This document shows, piece by piece, positions 26,647 through 37,919 of a stretch of 64,000 nt of DNA. Source of the DNA: Pseudomonas yamanorum (lineage in GTDB: Bacteria > Pseudomonadota > Gammaproteobacteria > Pseudomonadales > Pseudomonadaceae); contig NZ_LT629793.1 of NCBI RefSeq assembly GCF_900105735.1, positions 2,666,001 through 2,730,000 of the forward strand. Direction: 5' to 3'. Position 1 is the stretch's first letter. The number at the start of each line of letters is the position of its first letter. Made by a program: the position numbers and the translations under genes. The notes under the pieces were generated by a model. That model searched no databases. It saw only the letters and a list, made by a program, of their open reading frames with translations, and was not told the origin of the DNA.

Positions 26647-27714
26647 TCAACCCTGGTTCAGGAGCTGACGCAAGTCGATCACTGCAGCGTTGGCCCGGGA
26701 AATATAGTTGGCCATCACCAGCGAATGGTTGGCCAGGATGCCAAAACCACTGCCGTTGAGAATCATCGGGCTCCACACGGGTTCCTGCGAAGCTTCCAGC
26801 TCACGAATGATCTGGCGCACGCTGACGGTGGCGTTCTTCTTGGCCAGCACATCAGCGAAGTCTACTTCGATGGCGCGCAGCAGGTGGGACAGGGCCCAGG
26901 CCTGGCCGCGGGCTTCGTAGAACACGTTGTCGATCTGCATCCATGGGGTTTCCACCACTTCTTCATCGACCTGCGGCACTTCACCCGGCGCCAGCGCTTC
27001 GGTTTTCAGCGCGGTGTTGAGCTTGACCCGACCCACACTGGCCGACAGCCGTTGCGACAGCGAACCCAAACGGGTCGCCACATCACCCAGCCAGTTGTTC
27101 AGGTTGTCGGCACGGGCATAGAACAGCGCGCCGCGCTGATTCGGGTCAGACAAACGCGCTTCGTAGCGGCTCAGGGAATTGATGCCTTCCTGGTATTCCG
27201 ACTCGCTGGACGGCAGCACCCAGCTCTTGTTGTCGAAGTTGAAGCGCGGCTCGGCCTTGGCCAGGTCCGCGTCTTCCGCCGACTGCGACTGGGAACGGGC
27301 GAAGTCTTTGCGCAAGGCACGGGTCAAGTCACGTACCTGCACCAGCACGCCGTATTCCCAGCTCGGCATGTTGTCCATCCACAGGCCCGGTGGGAAACGG
27401 TCGTTGGAAATGTAGCCACCCGGCTTGTTCAGCAGGGTGCCTACCACGGTCTTGAGGGTTTCGACGGTGGTAAAGCCCACCACCATCTGCTTGCCATCCT
27501 TCTCGGCGGCAATTTGCGCATTCTGCTGGACCGGGAACAACGCAGGCTCTTCGCTCCAGTACCAACCCAGGGCACCGGTGACCAACAGGTACAACGCAAC
27601 CAGCGAGAGCAACGCGCGGCTCATCAGCAGGTTACGGAAATAGCTGCGGGGGGCCGACTTGGTTTCAGGGGCCGGGCCCTTTGCACTGCCTGCGCGGTTT
27701 TTCCAGTCCAGCAT
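26647..27714 (-). CDS. DUF2333-family membrane-anchored protein
   Basis: 355 residues with a short basic N-terminus, one membrane helix (about 33-53, LLSLVALYLLVTGALGWYW) and a long presumably periplasmic domain rich in helices (FTTVETLKTVVGTLLNKPG, PPGLWMDNMPSWEYGVLVQ). It matches my memory of the DUF2333 protein that lies beside the nudix gene and gcbA in P. aeruginosa (PA4842 position). The function is not known. AAAGGATAT precedes the start. It is translationally linked to the nudix gene. Confidence 0.8.
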   Translation of the reverse strand: MLDWKNRAGSAKGPAPETKSAPRSYFRNLLMSRALLSLVALYLLVTGALGWYWSEEPALFPVQQNAQIAAEKDGKQMVVGFTTVETLKTVVGTLLNKPGGYISNDRFPPGLWMDNMPSWEYGVLVQVRDLTRALRKDFARSQSQSAEDADLAKAEPRFNFDNKSWVLPSSESEYQEGINSLSRYEARLSDPNQRGALFYARADNLNNWLGDVATRLGSLSQRLSASVGRVKLNTALKTEALAPGEVPQVDEEVVETPWMQIDNVFYEARGQAWALSHLLRAIEVDFADVLAKKNATVSVRQIIRELEASQEPVWSPMILNGSGFGILANHSLVMANYISRANAAVIDLRQLLNQG

Positions 27715-27988
27715 GGCGATATCCTTTCAATCACTTGAGTTCAATAGCTACGACCACAACCCTGCCCCATCGTGCCGAGCAGTGCGGCGCTTTTAGCCAG
27801 GGTGGCGCGAGTACGCGGTTCGACTATAAAGGATGCACGCTGTTTACGCCCGCGCGACTGCATGGTCGATAAATGAATCTCTGCGACCTTGCAGTTAATT
27901 GACGTATGACACTCGTGCAACGGAAAAGAGGTGCTAGCATAGAGCCATCAGTTCGACCTCAGCATGCAGCCTAACTAGTAGTCAGGAT

Positions 27989-29659
27989 ATGACCGAGCCA
28001 GAAGACCCCAGCCGTGAGCGTCTCAAGCACCATTTTGCCCAGCGGGTAATTCATCAGGCACGTCAAATTCTTGAGATCTGGCAGCGCCTGCAACGCAGCG
28101 AATGGTCGACCGCCGACTTGACCGAACTCGGCGAGGCCAACCTGCGCCTGCTGCGTTTTGCCGAACGCTTCGAGCAGCCGGAGCACGGCCAACTGGCGCA
28201 CCAGATCAACGCTTCACTCAAGGCGGTGGACGACAACCGCGGCCGCCTGAGCAGCCACCTGATCACCGAACTCAATCGCCTGATGCAGCGCCTGTCCCGT
28301 ACCGGCCTGCGCCAGGGCGACCACTTGGAACAAACCCTCCTGCCGCCGATGCGCAAGCCGATCTACGTGATGCTGGCCGACCACGACCGCGCCGAGCGCC
28401 TGGCCAAGCAGTTGGAGTTTTTCGGCTTGAGTGCCCAGTCCCTCGACAGCGTGGCAGCATTTCGCTCATCGATGGCCGAGCGATTGCCGGCAGCCATCGT
28501 CATGGATGTGGATTTCTGCGGCACCGGCCTGGGCTTGAAACTCGCCGCCGAAGCCCAGGAAGGCCTGGAGCAAAAACTGCCGCTGCTGTTTTTCAGCCTG
28601 CACGAAACCGACACCCCCACCCGCCTGGCCGCCGTGCGCGCCGGCGGCCAGGAGTTCCTCACCGGAACCCTGGAGGCGTCGAGCCTGCTGGAAAAAATCG
28701 AAGTACTGACCTGCGTCGCCCAGTACGAACCTTATAAAGTGCTGATTATCGACGACTCGCGGGCCCAGGCGATGCACACCGAGCGCCTGCTCAACAGCGC
28801 CGGCATCGTCACCCGCACGCTGATCGAACCGATCCAGGCCATGGCCGAGCTGGCGGATTTCCAGCCCGACCTGATCATCCTCGACATGTATATGCCGGCC
28901 TGCACCGGTACCGAACTGGCCAAGGTGATCCGCCACAACGACCGCTACGTCAGCGTGCCGATCATCTACCTCTCGGCCGAAGACGACCTGGACAAGCAAC
29001 TGGACGCCATGAGCGAAGGCGGCGACGACTTCCTCACCAAGCCGATCAAGCCGCGGCACCTGATTACCACCGTACGCAACCGTGCGGCGCGGGCGCGCAA
29101 CCTCAAGGCGCGGATGGTGCGCGACAGCCTCACCGGGCTGTACAACCATACGCACATCCTGCAATTGCTCGAAGACTGCAGCTTCCGCGCACGCCGCGAG
29201 AGCAAGCCACTGAGCTTTGCGATGCTCGACATCGACCACTTCAAGCGGGTCAACGACAGCCACGGCCACCCCATGGGCGACCGGGTGATCAAAAGCCTCG
29301 CGCTGTTTCTCAAGCAGCGCCTGCGCAAGACCGACTATATAGGCCGTTACGGCGGTGAAGAATTTGCCATCGTGATGCCCGACACCGATCTCGACGCCGC
29401 CTGCAAAGTGCTCGACGAAATCCGTGGGCGCTTTGCCGAGATTCACTACCCCGCCCAGCCCCAGGATTTGTGGTGCACCTTCAGCGCCGGCGTGGTGGAA
29501 CTGTGTGATGGCTCCGACAGCCTGATGATGGCGGCCCAGGCCGACGAGGCGCTGTACCGCGCCAAGGATGCGGGGCGTAACCGGGTGATGTCGGCGCGCG
29601 CATCAAAGCAAAGTGCCACCTTTTCACCGGAATCCACCGAATCCGTCATAACTCTGTAA
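27989..29659 (+). CDS. gcbA: Diguanylate cyclase GcbA (REC-REC-GGDEF)
   Basis: 556-residue c-di-GMP synthase. An N-terminal helical region (1-115) is followed by a first receiver-like domain (about 125-245, with IVMDVDF), a second receiver (about 250-370, acidic pair IIDDSR, Asp299 in LIILDMYMP, Lys in DFLTKPIK) and a GGDEF domain. The active site is GGEEF (455-459), and the product-inhibition site RKTD (446-449) is intact. GcbA promotes early biofilm formation and lowers motility in P. fluorescens and P. aeruginosa. It is divergent from the DUF2333 gene and followed by ctpL, the same order as in P. aeruginosa. No strong ribosome site is seen (AGGA close to the ATG). Confidence 0.92.
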   Translation: MTEPEDPSRERLKHHFAQRVIHQARQILEIWQRLQRSEWSTADLTELGEANLRLLRFAERFEQPEHGQLAHQINASLKAVDDNRGRLSSHLITELNRLMQRLSRTGLRQGDHLEQTLLPPMRKPIYVMLADHDRAERLAKQLEFFGLSAQSLDSVAAFRSSMAERLPAAIVMDVDFCGTGLGLKLAAEAQEGLEQKLPLLFFSLHETDTPTRLAAVRAGGQEFLTGTLEASSLLEKIEVLTCVAQYEPYKVLIIDDSRAQAMHTERLLNSAGIVTRTLIEPIQAMAELADFQPDLIILDMYMPACTGTELAKVIRHNDRYVSVPIIYLSAEDDLDKQLDAMSEGGDDFLTKPIKPRHLITTVRNRAARARNLKARMVRDSLTGLYNHTHILQLLEDCSFRARRESKPLSFAMLDIDHFKRVNDSHGHPMGDRVIKSLALFLKQRLRKTDYIGRYGGEEFAIVMPDTDLDAACKVLDEIRGRFAEIHYPAQPQDLWCTFSAGVVELCDGSDSLMMAAQADEALYRAKDAGRNRVMSARASKQSATFSPESTESVITL

Positions 29660-29711
29660 TAGAAACGCAATAACTTCAGGCACTTACTTCTGCTGTCGGT
29701 TGAAACCACGC

Positions 29712-31673
29712 ATGCGCCTGAAGCTGCTGACGAATCTGAACACCCTCCTTCTGGTCGCCGTTTGCCTGGCTCTGGGCGCGACGCTCTGGTGGTCGCAACG
29801 CGCCCTGGAGCGGCCCTATCTGTTGATGGAGCGCTACCTCGGCCTGTCGCAGACCTTTCAAAACCAGGCCGCGCGCAATATCGACGATTACCTGGCCAGC
29901 GGCGACGCCCTGCGCCTGAGCAGCGCCAGCCAGAGCCTGGAAAACCTGTTGCAGCATCTGGATGAGTTACCCGCAGACCTGGCGCAAAACCTGCGCCCCA
30001 GCCTGGAAGACCTGGATAACTTCAGCAAGACCGACCTGCTGGCCGCCGGCAAGCTGGCGGGCGACCCGCAGGCCTTGCTGCTGCAAGCCGAACGCGAGCT
30101 CGGCGCCAATCTGGAGCAAATGAATCAGTACGCCAGCGGTGTCACCTCCCCCGACGCGGCGCGTTATCTGCCGCCGTTGCTCGCGGCGTCCCAGCACCTG
30201 GCCAAACTCTCCCTGGCCCGAGACAAGCTGGTAAGCAGCGGGCGCAGCGAACTGGCTGACGATGTGGAGCGCGAAGTCAGCAATATCCGCAGCCAGGCTG
30301 ACCTGCTGGGGCAACTGCCATTACTGGGGGTGACCGCCAGCAGCGAGTCCAGTACCGACGATTTCTCGGCCATGATGGGCCTGGAAAACACTGAAAAAGC
30401 CGTGGCCCAAGACACCGGCGTCGACCTCAAGCGCGAACTCAACAGCCTGCTGACTCGCTACCCCGCCGAGCTGAAACGCACCCGCGAACAAATCCAGCAA
30501 CGCACCGAACTGGCCAGTAGCACCCACCTGAAAATCAACGCGGTGCAGCAAGCCATTGCCGGGCTGGGGCCGGTGGTGCGGGCCCAGCATGCGCAGATCC
30601 AGGGTGAAGTGCGGCTGATGCAAGGCGTCATGATCGGCCTGATTTTGCTGATCGCGCTGTTGATCGACACCTTGCAGCGACGCCTGGCGCGGGTGCTGAC
30701 CAACCTGGCGCCCGCCTTGTCCACCTGGGCCGAAGGCGACTTCAGCCAACACATTGCCTTGGGCAAGACCAACCGCGAACTGCACGATATCGAAGAGTCC
30801 CTGAATCGCCTGCGTGCTTATCTGGTGGACTTGGTGGGCACCATCCGCGGCAACGCCGAGCAAGTGGCCGGCAGCAGCAGCGCCCTGGCCGAATTGAGCA
30901 GCGGCATGCACGACGGTGCCGAGCGCCAGGCCGGTGACACCGCGCAGATTCGCGATTCCCTGGGCGAACTGGAAGCCACGATCCAGCAGGTTGCCGGCGA
31001 CGCCAGCCAGGCCGCCCAGGCCAGCCGCAGTGCAGGCCAAGCCGTGGAACAGGGCCAACGGGTGATCGGCCTGAGCCTGACCGGGTTGCACGCCTTGGTC
31101 GGCGAAGTGCAGATAAATGCGCAGATGATCGAGAAACTCGCCGAGGAATCCGCAACCATCGGCGGCGTACTCACGGTGATTCGCTCAATTGCCGACCAGA
31201 CCAACTTGCTGGCGCTGAACGCCGCCATCGAAGCCGCCCGGGCCGGTGAGGCCGGGCGCGGGTTCGCCGTGGTAGCCGATGAAGTGCGCTCCCTGGCCCA
31301 ACGCACCGCCGGCGCCACCGCCGAAATCCAGCACCTGATCGCCGGCCTGCAAACCGCCGCCCGGCAGTCGGTGGAGGGCATGCGCGCCCAGGTCGAACAC
31401 GCCGAAGCCACCGCCGAGCAGGCCCAGGCGGCTGATGGTGCACTGGATGAAATCGTCGGGGCAATCCAGACCATCTCCGACACTGCGGTGCGGATTGCCG
31501 ATGTCACCGCCCAGCAGAGTGGTGCCGTGAGCGAAATCCGCGATAACAGTGAGCGGATTCACCAGCTGGGTGAGGACAACTTGCTGCGAATTGGCCAGGG
31601 ACGCCGCCAGGGAGAGCACTTGTTGGTACTTGGCGGGCAACTCAATACCGCCGTGCAGGCATTCCGCGTCTAA
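29712..31673 (+). CDS. ctpL: Methyl-accepting chemotaxis protein, CtpL-like
   Basis: 653-residue membrane chemoreceptor. It has an N-terminal helix (about 5-27), a long periplasmic helical ligand domain to about residue 300, a second helix ([17 protein letters not shown]), a HAMP-like linker ([17 protein letters not shown]), and a signalling domain with the highly conserved tip [20 protein letters not shown]. Its place after gcbA fits CtpL, the phosphate-taxis receptor of P. aeruginosa; the ligand here is not proved. ATG 29712 was preferred over a TTG at 29700 that has no better ribosome site. A C-terminal methylation-linked pentapeptide is not visible. Confidence 0.85.
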   Translation: MRLKLLTNLNTLLLVAVCLALGATLWWSQRALERPYLLMERYLGLSQTFQNQAARNIDDYLASGDALRLSSASQSLENLLQHLDELPADLAQNLRPSLEDLDNFSKTDLLAAGKLAGDPQALLLQAERELGANLEQMNQYASGVTSPDAARYLPPLLAASQHLAKLSLARDKLVSSGRSELADDVEREVSNIRSQADLLGQLPLLGVTASSESSTDDFSAMMGLENTEKAVAQDTGVDLKRELNSLLTRYPAELKRTREQIQQRTELASSTHLKINAVQQAIAGLGPVVRAQHAQIQGEVRLMQGVMIGLILLIALLIDTLQRRLARVLTNLAPALSTWAEGDFSQHIALGKTNRELHDIEESLNRLRAYLVDLVGTIRGNAEQVAGSSSALAELSSGMHDGAERQAGDTAQIRDSLGELEATIQQVAGDASQAAQASRSAGQAVEQGQRVIGLSLTGLHALVGEVQINAQMIEKLAEESATIGGVLTVIRSIADQTNLLALNAAIEAARAGEAGRGFAVVADEVRSLAQRTAGATAEIQHLIAGLQTAARQSVEGMRAQVEHAEATAEQAQAADGALDEIVGAIQTISDTAVRIADVTAQQSGAVSEIRDNSERIHQLGEDNLLRIGQGRRQGEHLLVLGGQLNTAVQAFRV

Positions 31674-31702
31674 CCGGCTCTCCTGTCTTGTGAAGATCAA
31701 AA

Positions 31703-31792
31703 TGTGGGAGCGGGCTTGCTCGCGAAGGCGGCGCACCCGTCAACGCATGTGGCGGCTGAACCACCGCCTTCGCGAGCAAGCCCGCTCCCACA
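31703..31792. repeat. REPIN (GTGGGAGCGGGCTTGCTCGCGAA type)
   Basis: TGTGGGAGCGGGCTTGCTCG at 31703 and its exact mirror ending at 31792 face each other across a spacer. It lies between ctpL and aroQ. Same subtype as 34345-34433. Confidence 0.9.
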
Positions 31793-31937
31793 CTGACCGG
31801 ATTCAGCCTTGCGGTCACATATTTTGCGCAATCCTCGCTAATCGTGCTGCCTACTGCATAGAACTGGACAGTCACAAAGCCTTTGCGGCATAGTCGCCGG
31901 GTTCTACCGTGCCCACATCAATAACAAGGAACAGCCG

Positions 31938-32393
31938 ATGGCGACCTTACTGGTTCTTCACGGACCCAACCTGAACCTGCTCGGCACCCGCGAACCGGGC
32001 GTCTACGGGTCAGTGACCCTCGAACAGATCAACCTCGATCTGGAACGACGGGCACGTGATGCCGGCCACCATCTGCTCTACCTGCAAAGCAATGCCGAGT
32101 ACGAACTGATTGATCGCATCCATGCCGCGCGCAGCGAAGGCGTGGACTTTATCCTGATCAATCCCGCCGCTTTTACGCACACAAGCGTTGCATTACGTGA
32201 CGCGCTGCTGGCGGTGAGCATCCCATTCATCGAAGTGCATTTATCGAATGTGCACAAACGCGAACCTTTCCGCCATCACTCTTACTTCTCCGACGTTGCG
32301 GTAGGAGTGATCTGCGGCCTTGGCGCCAGCGGTTACCGACTGGCCCTGGAGGCCGCCCTGGAACAGCTTGAAGACACGGCCAAGCGCCCCTGA
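31938..32393 (+). CDS. aroQ: Type II 3-dehydroquinate dehydratase
   Basis: 151-residue dodecameric enzyme of the shikimate pathway (3-dehydroquinate to 3-dehydroshikimate). The signature [18 protein letters not shown] holds the essential Arg and Tyr; [24 protein letters not shown] and [19 protein letters not shown] are the other active-site blocks, including His102-type HLSN. It starts 26 bases before accB, matching the aroQ-accB-accC order of P. aeruginosa. In P. aeruginosa I recall dipZ (dsbD) upstream of it; that gene is absent here. Confidence 0.96.
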   Translation: MATLLVLHGPNLNLLGTREPGVYGSVTLEQINLDLERRARDAGHHLLYLQSNAEYELIDRIHAARSEGVDFILINPAAFTHTSVALRDALLAVSIPFIEVHLSNVHKREPFRHHSYFSDVAVGVICGLGASGYRLALEAALEQLEDTAKRP

Positions 32394-32418
32394 CCGACCC
32401 TTTGGGAGTTGATGATTC

Positions 32419-32880
32419 ATGGATATCCGTAAAGTTAAGAAACTGATCGAACTGCTGGAAGAATCCGGTATCGACGAGCTGGAGATCAAGGAAGGCGAAG
32501 AATCCGTACGGATCAGCCGTCACAGCAAGACCCCGGCCCAACAGTTCTACGCACCTCAGATGCAAGCGCCGGCTCCGGCCGCTGCGCCAGTGGCTGCTGC
32601 TCCGGTTGCGGCTGCTGCCGAAGCCCCGGCTGCTCCAAAACTGAACGGTTTCGTGGTCAAGTCGCCAATGGTCGGTACGTTCTACCGCACCCCGGCACCG
32701 ACCTCGCCAGCCTTCGTTGAAGTCGGCGCAACCGTGAAAGTGGGCGACACCATCTGCATCGTTGAAGCGATGAAGATGATGAACCACATCACGGCTGAAA
32801 AAGCCGGCGTTATCGAATCCATCCTGGTAGAAAACGGTCAGCCGGTTGAGTACGACCAGCCGCTGTTCACCATCGTTTGA
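32419..32880 (+). CDS. accB: Biotin carboxyl carrier protein of acetyl-CoA carboxylase
   Basis: 153-residue carrier subunit for the first step of fatty-acid synthesis. The N-terminus ([17 protein letters not shown]) binds biotin carboxylase; a Pro/Ala linker (about 50-73) follows; the biotinyl domain has Lys119 in VEAMKMMN. Three tandem APVAA-type repeats make up the linker. It is followed by accC after 17 bases, the classical accBC operon. GGGAG precedes the start. Confidence 0.97.
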   Translation: MDIRKVKKLIELLEESGIDELEIKEGEESVRISRHSKTPAQQFYAPQMQAPAPAAAPVAAAPVAAAAEAPAAPKLNGFVVKSPMVGTFYRTPAPTSPAFVEVGATVKVGDTICIVEAMKMMNHITAEKAGVIESILVENGQPVEYDQPLFTIV

Positions 32881-32897
32881 ACCGCGGAGCGCCTTCG

Positions 32898-34259
32898 ATG
32901 TTGAAACCTGCGAAGAAACTGCAAAAAGTCCTGATCGCCAACCGCGGCGAGATCGCGCTGCGTATCCTGCGCGCCTGTAAGGAAGAGGGCATCAAGACCG
33001 TCGCTGTTTACTCGACGGCCGATACCGAATTGATGCACGTGAAACTGGCGGACGAAAGCATCTGCATCGGCCCGCCACTGGCCACGAACTCGTACCTGAA
33101 AGTCTCGAACATCATTGCCGCCGCTGAAGTGACCGGTGCCGATGGTATTCACCCGGGCTACGGCTTCCTCGCGGAAAACGCCGATTTCGCCGAACAGGTA
33201 GAGAAATCCGGGTTTGCCTTCATCGGCCCGAAAGCTGAAACCATTCGCCTGATGGGCGACAAGGTATCAGCCAAGGACGCCATGATCGCGGCCGGCGTGC
33301 CAACCGTTCCAGGTTCCGACGGCCCGCTGCCTGAAGACGAGGCAACCGCCCTGCGCATTGGTCGCGAAGTCGGTTACCCGGTGATCATCAAGGCCGCCGG
33401 CGGCGGTGGTGGTCGCGGCATGCGCGTGGTGCACAAGGAAGAAGACCTGATCGAAGCCGCCAAGCAGACCCGCTCCGAAGCGGGCGCCTGGTTCGGCAAC
33501 CCGATGGTCTACCTGGAAAAGTACCTGACCAACCCACGTCACGTGGAAGTGCAGGTACTGTCCGACGGCCAGGGCCACGCCATCCACTTGGGCGACCGCG
33601 ATTGCTCGCTGCAACGTCGTCACCAGAAGGTACTGGAAGAAGCGCCAGCACCGGGCCTGGATGAAACCGCTCGCCAGGAAGTACTGGCTCGCTGCGTCAA
33701 GGCGTGCATCGACATCAACTACCGTGGCGCGGGCACTTTCGAGTTCCTGTACGAGAACGGCCGTTTCTACTTCATCGAGATGAACACTCGTGTGCAGGTA
33801 GAGCATCCGGTTTCGGAAATGGTCACCGGTATCGACATCGTCAAGGAGATGCTGAGCATCGCCGCTGGCAACAAGCTGTCGTTTACCCAGGATGATGTGA
33901 AGATCCACGGCCACTCCCTGGAGTGCCGGATCAACGCCGAAGACCCGAAAACCTTTATCCCAAGCCCTGGCCTGGTCAAGCATTTCCACGCGCCCGGCGG
34001 CAACGGCGTACGCGTGGATTCGCACCTGTACAGCGGCTACAAGGTTCCGTCCAACTACGACTCGCTGATCGGCAAGCTGATCACCTGGGGCGCCACCCGC
34101 GACGAGGCCATGGCCCGTATGCGTAATGCCCTGGACGAAATCGTGGTAGACGGCATCAAGACCAACATCCCGTTGCATCGGGATCTGGTTCGCGATGAAG
34201 GCTTCTGCGAAGGTGGTGTGAACATTCACTACCTGGAACACAAGCTGGCTAATCAGTAA
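32898..34259 (+). CDS. accC: Biotin carboxylase subunit of acetyl-CoA carboxylase
   Basis: 453-residue ATP-grasp enzyme that carboxylates biotin on AccB. The N-terminal domain has [18 protein letters not shown]; the Gly-rich loop is [11 protein letters not shown]; the metal and bicarbonate sites are in [18 protein letters not shown]. The ATG at 32898 (MLKPAKK) has GGAGCG upstream and fits the family length; a longer in-frame start within accB is less likely. The transcript ends at the terminator from 34276. Confidence 0.97.
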   Translation: MLKPAKKLQKVLIANRGEIALRILRACKEEGIKTVAVYSTADTELMHVKLADESICIGPPLATNSYLKVSNIIAAAEVTGADGIHPGYGFLAENADFAEQVEKSGFAFIGPKAETIRLMGDKVSAKDAMIAAGVPTVPGSDGPLPEDEATALRIGREVGYPVIIKAAGGGGGRGMRVVHKEEDLIEAAKQTRSEAGAWFGNPMVYLEKYLTNPRHVEVQVLSDGQGHAIHLGDRDCSLQRRHQKVLEEAPAPGLDETARQEVLARCVKACIDINYRGAGTFEFLYENGRFYFIEMNTRVQVEHPVSEMVTGIDIVKEMLSIAAGNKLSFTQDDVKIHGHSLECRINAEDPKTFIPSPGLVKHFHAPGGNGVRVDSHLYSGYKVPSNYDSLIGKLITWGATRDEAMARMRNALDEIVVDGIKTNIPLHRDLVRDEGFCEGGVNIHYLEHKLANQ

Positions 34260-34275
34260 GCGAAGTGATCCACCC

Positions 34276-34309
34276 AACAAAGCCGCCTTCGGGCGGCTTT
34301 GTTGTTTGT
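34276..34309 (+). terminator. Rho-independent terminator of accBC
   Basis: A perfect 12-bp stem AACAAAGCCGCC / GGCGGCTTTGTT with a TTCG loop (34276-34303) is followed by GTTTGTG. A strong hairpin with a short T-tract just after accC. Confidence 0.85.
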
Positions 34310-34344
34310 GCCCACCCGTCTTTCCTGGATGGATACATTCCCCT

Positions 34345-34433
34345 TGTGGGAGCGGGCTTGCTCGCGAATGCGGTATGCCAGTCAACACATCCATGACTGA
34401 AACACCGCATTCGCGAGCAAGCCCGCTCCCACA
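34345..34433. repeat. REPIN (GTGGGAGCGGGCTTGCTCGCGAA type)
   Basis: TGTGGGAGCGGGCTTGCTCG at 34345 is mirrored by CGAGCAAGCCCGCTCCCACA ending at 34433; the inner arms GCGAATGCGGT and ACCGCATTCGC also pair. It lies between the accC terminator and prmA. Confidence 0.9.
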
Positions 34434-34548
34434 TTTTTGTTCTGTGTACACCAGCAGTACAGTCGTCTTCTGCTGTTCGCTCGCGTAAACTTGCGCGTCT
34501 TTCGCAGCCCTACCCCGCTGCACACTCATTTTTTCAAAGGTGCCCGCC

Positions 34549-35427
34549 ATGCCTTGGCTGCAAGTCCGTCTCGCCATCAGCCCAGAACAAGCCGAAACCT
34601 ACGAAGACGCGTTCCTCGAAGTGGGCGCCGTGTCGGTGACCTTCATGGACGCCGAAGACCAGCCGATCTTCGAGCCTGAGCTCAACACCACCCCGCTGTG
34701 GTCCCACACCCATCTGCTGGCCCTGTTCGAAGACGGCACCGATGCCGCCAGCGTACTGGCCCATATGGAACTGCTCACCGGCGGCCCACTGCCGGAACAC
34801 CACAGCGAAATCATCGAAGACCAGGACTGGGAACGCAGCTGGATGGACAACTTCCAGCCGATGCGTTTTGGCCAGCGCCTGTGGATCGTGCCGAGCTGGC
34901 ACGCCGCCCCCGAGCCTGACGCCGTCAACCTGCTGCTGGACCCGGGCCTGGCCTTCGGCACCGGCACTCACCCGACCACCGCCCTGTGCCTGGAATGGCT
35001 TGACGGCCAGGACCTGAAAGACTGCAACGTGCTGGACTTCGGCTGCGGTTCAGGGATCCTGGCCATCGCCGCCCTGCTGCTGGGCGCCAAGGAAGCCGTC
35101 GGTACCGATATCGACGTGCAAGCCCTGGAAGCCTCCCGCGATAACGCCGGGCGCAATAACATCGCTGAAGAGAAATTCCCGCTGTACCTGCCGGAGCAAT
35201 TGCCCCAGGTGCAAGCCGACGTACTGGTGGCCAACATCCTCGCCGGGCCGCTGGTCGCCCTGGCACCGCAGCTGTCGAGCCTGGTCAAGCCGGGCGGCCG
35301 CCTGGCGCTGTCGGGCATCCTCGCCGAACAAGGCGAAGACGTTGCCGCCGCCTACGCCCAGGATTTCGAGCTGGATCCGATCGCCAACCGCGATGGCTGG
35401 GTACGCATCAGTGGTCGTCGGCGCTAG
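34549..35427 (+). CDS. prmA: Ribosomal protein L11 methyltransferase
   Basis: 292-residue SAM methyltransferase that trimethylates ribosomal protein L11. The N-terminal substrate-recognition domain (about 1-55, [19 protein letters not shown]) is joined to the catalytic domain, with motif [17 protein letters not shown] and SAM motif [28 protein letters not shown] is the motif IV region. The ATG at 34549 follows AAAGGTG; a GTG at 34540 is possible but unneeded. The zinc-ribbon gene follows after 30 bases. Confidence 0.96.
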   Translation: MPWLQVRLAISPEQAETYEDAFLEVGAVSVTFMDAEDQPIFEPELNTTPLWSHTHLLALFEDGTDAASVLAHMELLTGGPLPEHHSEIIEDQDWERSWMDNFQPMRFGQRLWIVPSWHAAPEPDAVNLLLDPGLAFGTGTHPTTALCLEWLDGQDLKDCNVLDFGCGSGILAIAALLLGAKEAVGTDIDVQALEASRDNAGRNNIAEEKFPLYLPEQLPQVQADVLVANILAGPLVALAPQLSSLVKPGGRLALSGILAEQGEDVAAAYAQDFELDPIANRDGWVRISGRRR

Positions 35428-35457
35428 AATGAGCGCCTGCATGAATCGGATGGCCGC

Positions 35458-36720
35458 ATGACCGACAGTTTCGTCACCCAGTGCCCACATTGCCAAGCAC
35501 GCTTTCGCGTCAACCACGCTCAATTGAGCGTGGCCCGTGGCGTGGTGCGCTGTGGCTCATGCCTGCAAGTGTTCAATGCCGCTCGCCAACTGCTGGAGCA
35601 GCGCGCCAGTGCGCCCGTGCCCCAGGCACCAACAGCGGTAGAGCCACCACCAGCAGCAGAACCGCCACCCGAAGCACCGCGGGCCATCAGCCAGAAGCAA
35701 TGGAACGCCGAAGAGCTTGACCTGGATAACCTGGACCTCGACGAAGAACTGGCCAAGCTGGAACGTCGCGAGATTCAACACACCCAGCCTGTGGGTGCAG
35801 ACCGTCGCCAACCCGGCACCGACCGTCGGCAAAAGGAAGACGCCCTCAGCGCCAGCCGCGATACGGCCAAGGCCGAGGAAGAGCAATGGGCCGCCAGCCT
35901 GTTCAGTGAGCCACGGGATGAACGGGCGCAAGCCCCGCAACCGGCCGATGATGAACCGCAACCGGCAAAGGCAAGCCCCGGCAAACCCAAGCGCACCGAA
36001 CCGTCGATGTCGTTTGAAGCGGTCGAGCCCGACGACGAACCAGTGCTGCACGCGAACACCACCGATGACGAACTCGATCCACCGGTAACCGCCGTAGCAG
36101 AAGAGCCGGAAGCCGAACAACCCGAACGCCCGCAGCCCAAACGCAAGCGCCCTCGCCCCGAGGCCAGCGCCCATGACGACCTGCTTTCGGATCTGGAAGA
36201 CGATCCGCTGCACCTCTACTCCCAGAAGCGCGCCTCCGGCTGGGGTCGCCGCCTGTTCTGGGGCTTGCTGGTGTTGCTGGCCGCCGCCGGCCTGGCGGGA
36301 CAATACGTCGCCTACCAATTCGACGACCTGGCACGCCAGGACGCCTACCGCCCGTGGTTTCAAGAACTGTGCCCGAAACTGGGCTGCACCGTGCCCTCAC
36401 GGGTCGATATCGCCCACATCAAGAGCAGCAATCTGGTCGTGCGCAGCCACCCGGAGTTCGCGGGCGCCCTGGTGGTGGACGCAATCATCTATAACCGCGC
36501 GACATTCTCCCAACCGTTCCCGCTGTTGGAGCTACGCTTTGCCGACATGAACGGGAATATGATCGCCAGTCGTCGCTTCAAACCCGCCGAATACCTCAGC
36601 GGCGAGTTGGCCGGCGTGACCGAGATGCCCTCCCAGACGCCGATCCACATTGCCCTGGATATCCTCGACCCGGGCAACAAAGCGGTGAATTACAGCCTGA
36701 GCTTCCACTCTCCCGAGTGA
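35458..36720 (+). CDS. Zinc-ribbon and DUF3426 membrane protein
   Basis: 420-residue protein. The first 40 residues form an MJ0042-type zinc ribbon with two CxxC pairs (QCPHCQARF and RCGSCLQVF). A long acidic, Pro/Ala/Glu-rich disordered region (about 55-250) leads to one membrane helix (about 262-283, LFWGLLVLLAAAGLAGQYV) and a periplasmic DUF3426-like domain (VPSRVDIAHIKSSNLVVRS). The function is unknown. It occupies the same place between prmA and dusB in P. aeruginosa. The zinc ribbon would be cytoplasmic and might sense or bind nucleic acid; that is only inference. Confidence 0.85.
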   Translation: MTDSFVTQCPHCQARFRVNHAQLSVARGVVRCGSCLQVFNAARQLLEQRASAPVPQAPTAVEPPPAAEPPPEAPRAISQKQWNAEELDLDNLDLDEELAKLERREIQHTQPVGADRRQPGTDRRQKEDALSASRDTAKAEEEQWAASLFSEPRDERAQAPQPADDEPQPAKASPGKPKRTEPSMSFEAVEPDDEPVLHANTTDDELDPPVTAVAEEPEAEQPERPQPKRKRPRPEASAHDDLLSDLEDDPLHLYSQKRASGWGRRLFWGLLVLLAAAGLAGQYVAYQFDDLARQDAYRPWFQELCPKLGCTVPSRVDIAHIKSSNLVVRSHPEFAGALVVDAIIYNRATFSQPFPLLELRFADMNGNMIASRRFKPAEYLSGELAGVTEMPSQTPIHIALDILDPGNKAVNYSLSFHSPE

Positions 36721-36905
36721 TCCGGCACACGGGGTAAGGTTTGACGGCGGATTCTTGACTGCACCGCCCTTGACCAAACCAGCGGCGATAAGAAAATAAC
36801 TGTTCAGATTTTATCCAATTCAGCCTTTATCCAGTCATCGAGAGCGGGTATCATGCCAACCCTTTTTCGAACTCTAATGATCCGGCCCCACAACAGGGAA
36901 GTCCT

Positions 36906-37919
36906 ATGTCGGCGGTACGCATCGGCCCATACACATTGCACAACGGCTTGATCCTCGCCCCGATGGCGGGCGTCACCGACCAGCCCTTTCGTCAGCTTTG
37001 CAAGCGTTTGGGTGCAGGGCTTGTAGTCTCGGAAATGGTCACCAGCGACATGAGCTTGTGGAACACCCGCAAGTCGCGGATGCGCATGATCCACGAAGGT
37101 GATCCCGAGCCCCGCTCGGTACAGATCGCCGGCGGTGATGCGCAAATGCTGGCGGATGCGGCCCGGGCCAACGTGGAGTTGGGGGCACAGATTATTGATA
37201 TCAACATGGGTTGCCCGGCCAAGAAGGTCTGCAACAAGGCCGCAGGTTCTGCCCTGTTGAAGGATGAGCAGTTGGTGAGCGAGATCCTGCATGCCGTGGT
37301 CGCTGCAGTGGATGTGCCGGTCACCCTGAAGATCCGCACCGGTTGGGACCGGGACAACAAGAATGGCCTGACGGTGGCGAAGATCGCCGAGCAGGCGGGC
37401 ATTACAGCGCTGGCGGTGCATGGCCGCACCCGCGCCGACCTTTACACCGGTGAAGCCGAGTACGACACCATTGCCGCGATCAAGCAGGCGGTGTCGATCC
37501 CCGTCTTTGCCAACGGCGACATCGATTCGGCCGAGAAAGCCCGGCGCGTGCTGCACGCGACCGGCGCCGATGGCCTGTTGATTGGCCGGGCTGCCCAGGG
37601 GCGGCCGTGGATTTTTCGTGAGATCGAGCATTTTCTGCGTACCGGCGAAACCTTGCCGGCACCGGAGCTGATCGAGGTGGAACGTATTCTGCTAGAGCAT
37701 CTGGCCGCCCTGCACGCCTTCTATGGAGACGTGATGGGCGTACGCATTGCTCGCAAGCATGTGGGCTGGTATCTCGCAACCTTGCCGGGCGCCAAGGAGT
37801 TTCGCGCCCACTTCAATCGTTTGGATGATACGGAAGCACAGTGCGCCAACGTTCGTGAGTTCTTCACCGAGCGTTACAAGAGCCTGGTGACAGGGGACGG
37901 AGAAGGGGTGGCCGCATGA
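36906..37919 (+). CDS. dusB: tRNA-dihydrouridine synthase DusB
   Basis: 337-residue FMN enzyme that reduces uridine in the D-loop of tRNA. The TIM-barrel start [15 protein letters not shown], the catalytic Cys103 in [19 protein letters not shown] and the phosphate-binding [17 protein letters not shown] are all typical of DusB. It overlaps fis by four bases (ATGA), the widespread dusB-fis operon in which fis depends on dusB for its translation or transcription. A 185-base gap upstream contains a TTGACC-like box and no clear promoter. Confidence 0.96.
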   Translation: MSAVRIGPYTLHNGLILAPMAGVTDQPFRQLCKRLGAGLVVSEMVTSDMSLWNTRKSRMRMIHEGDPEPRSVQIAGGDAQMLADAARANVELGAQIIDINMGCPAKKVCNKAAGSALLKDEQLVSEILHAVVAAVDVPVTLKIRTGWDRDNKNGLTVAKIAEQAGITALAVHGRTRADLYTGEAEYDTIAAIKQAVSIPVFANGDIDSAEKARRVLHATGADGLLIGRAAQGRPWIFREIEHFLRTGETLPAPELIEVERILLEHLAALHAFYGDVMGVRIARKHVGWYLATLPGAKEFRAHFNRLDDTEAQCANVREFFTERYKSLVTGDGEGVAA

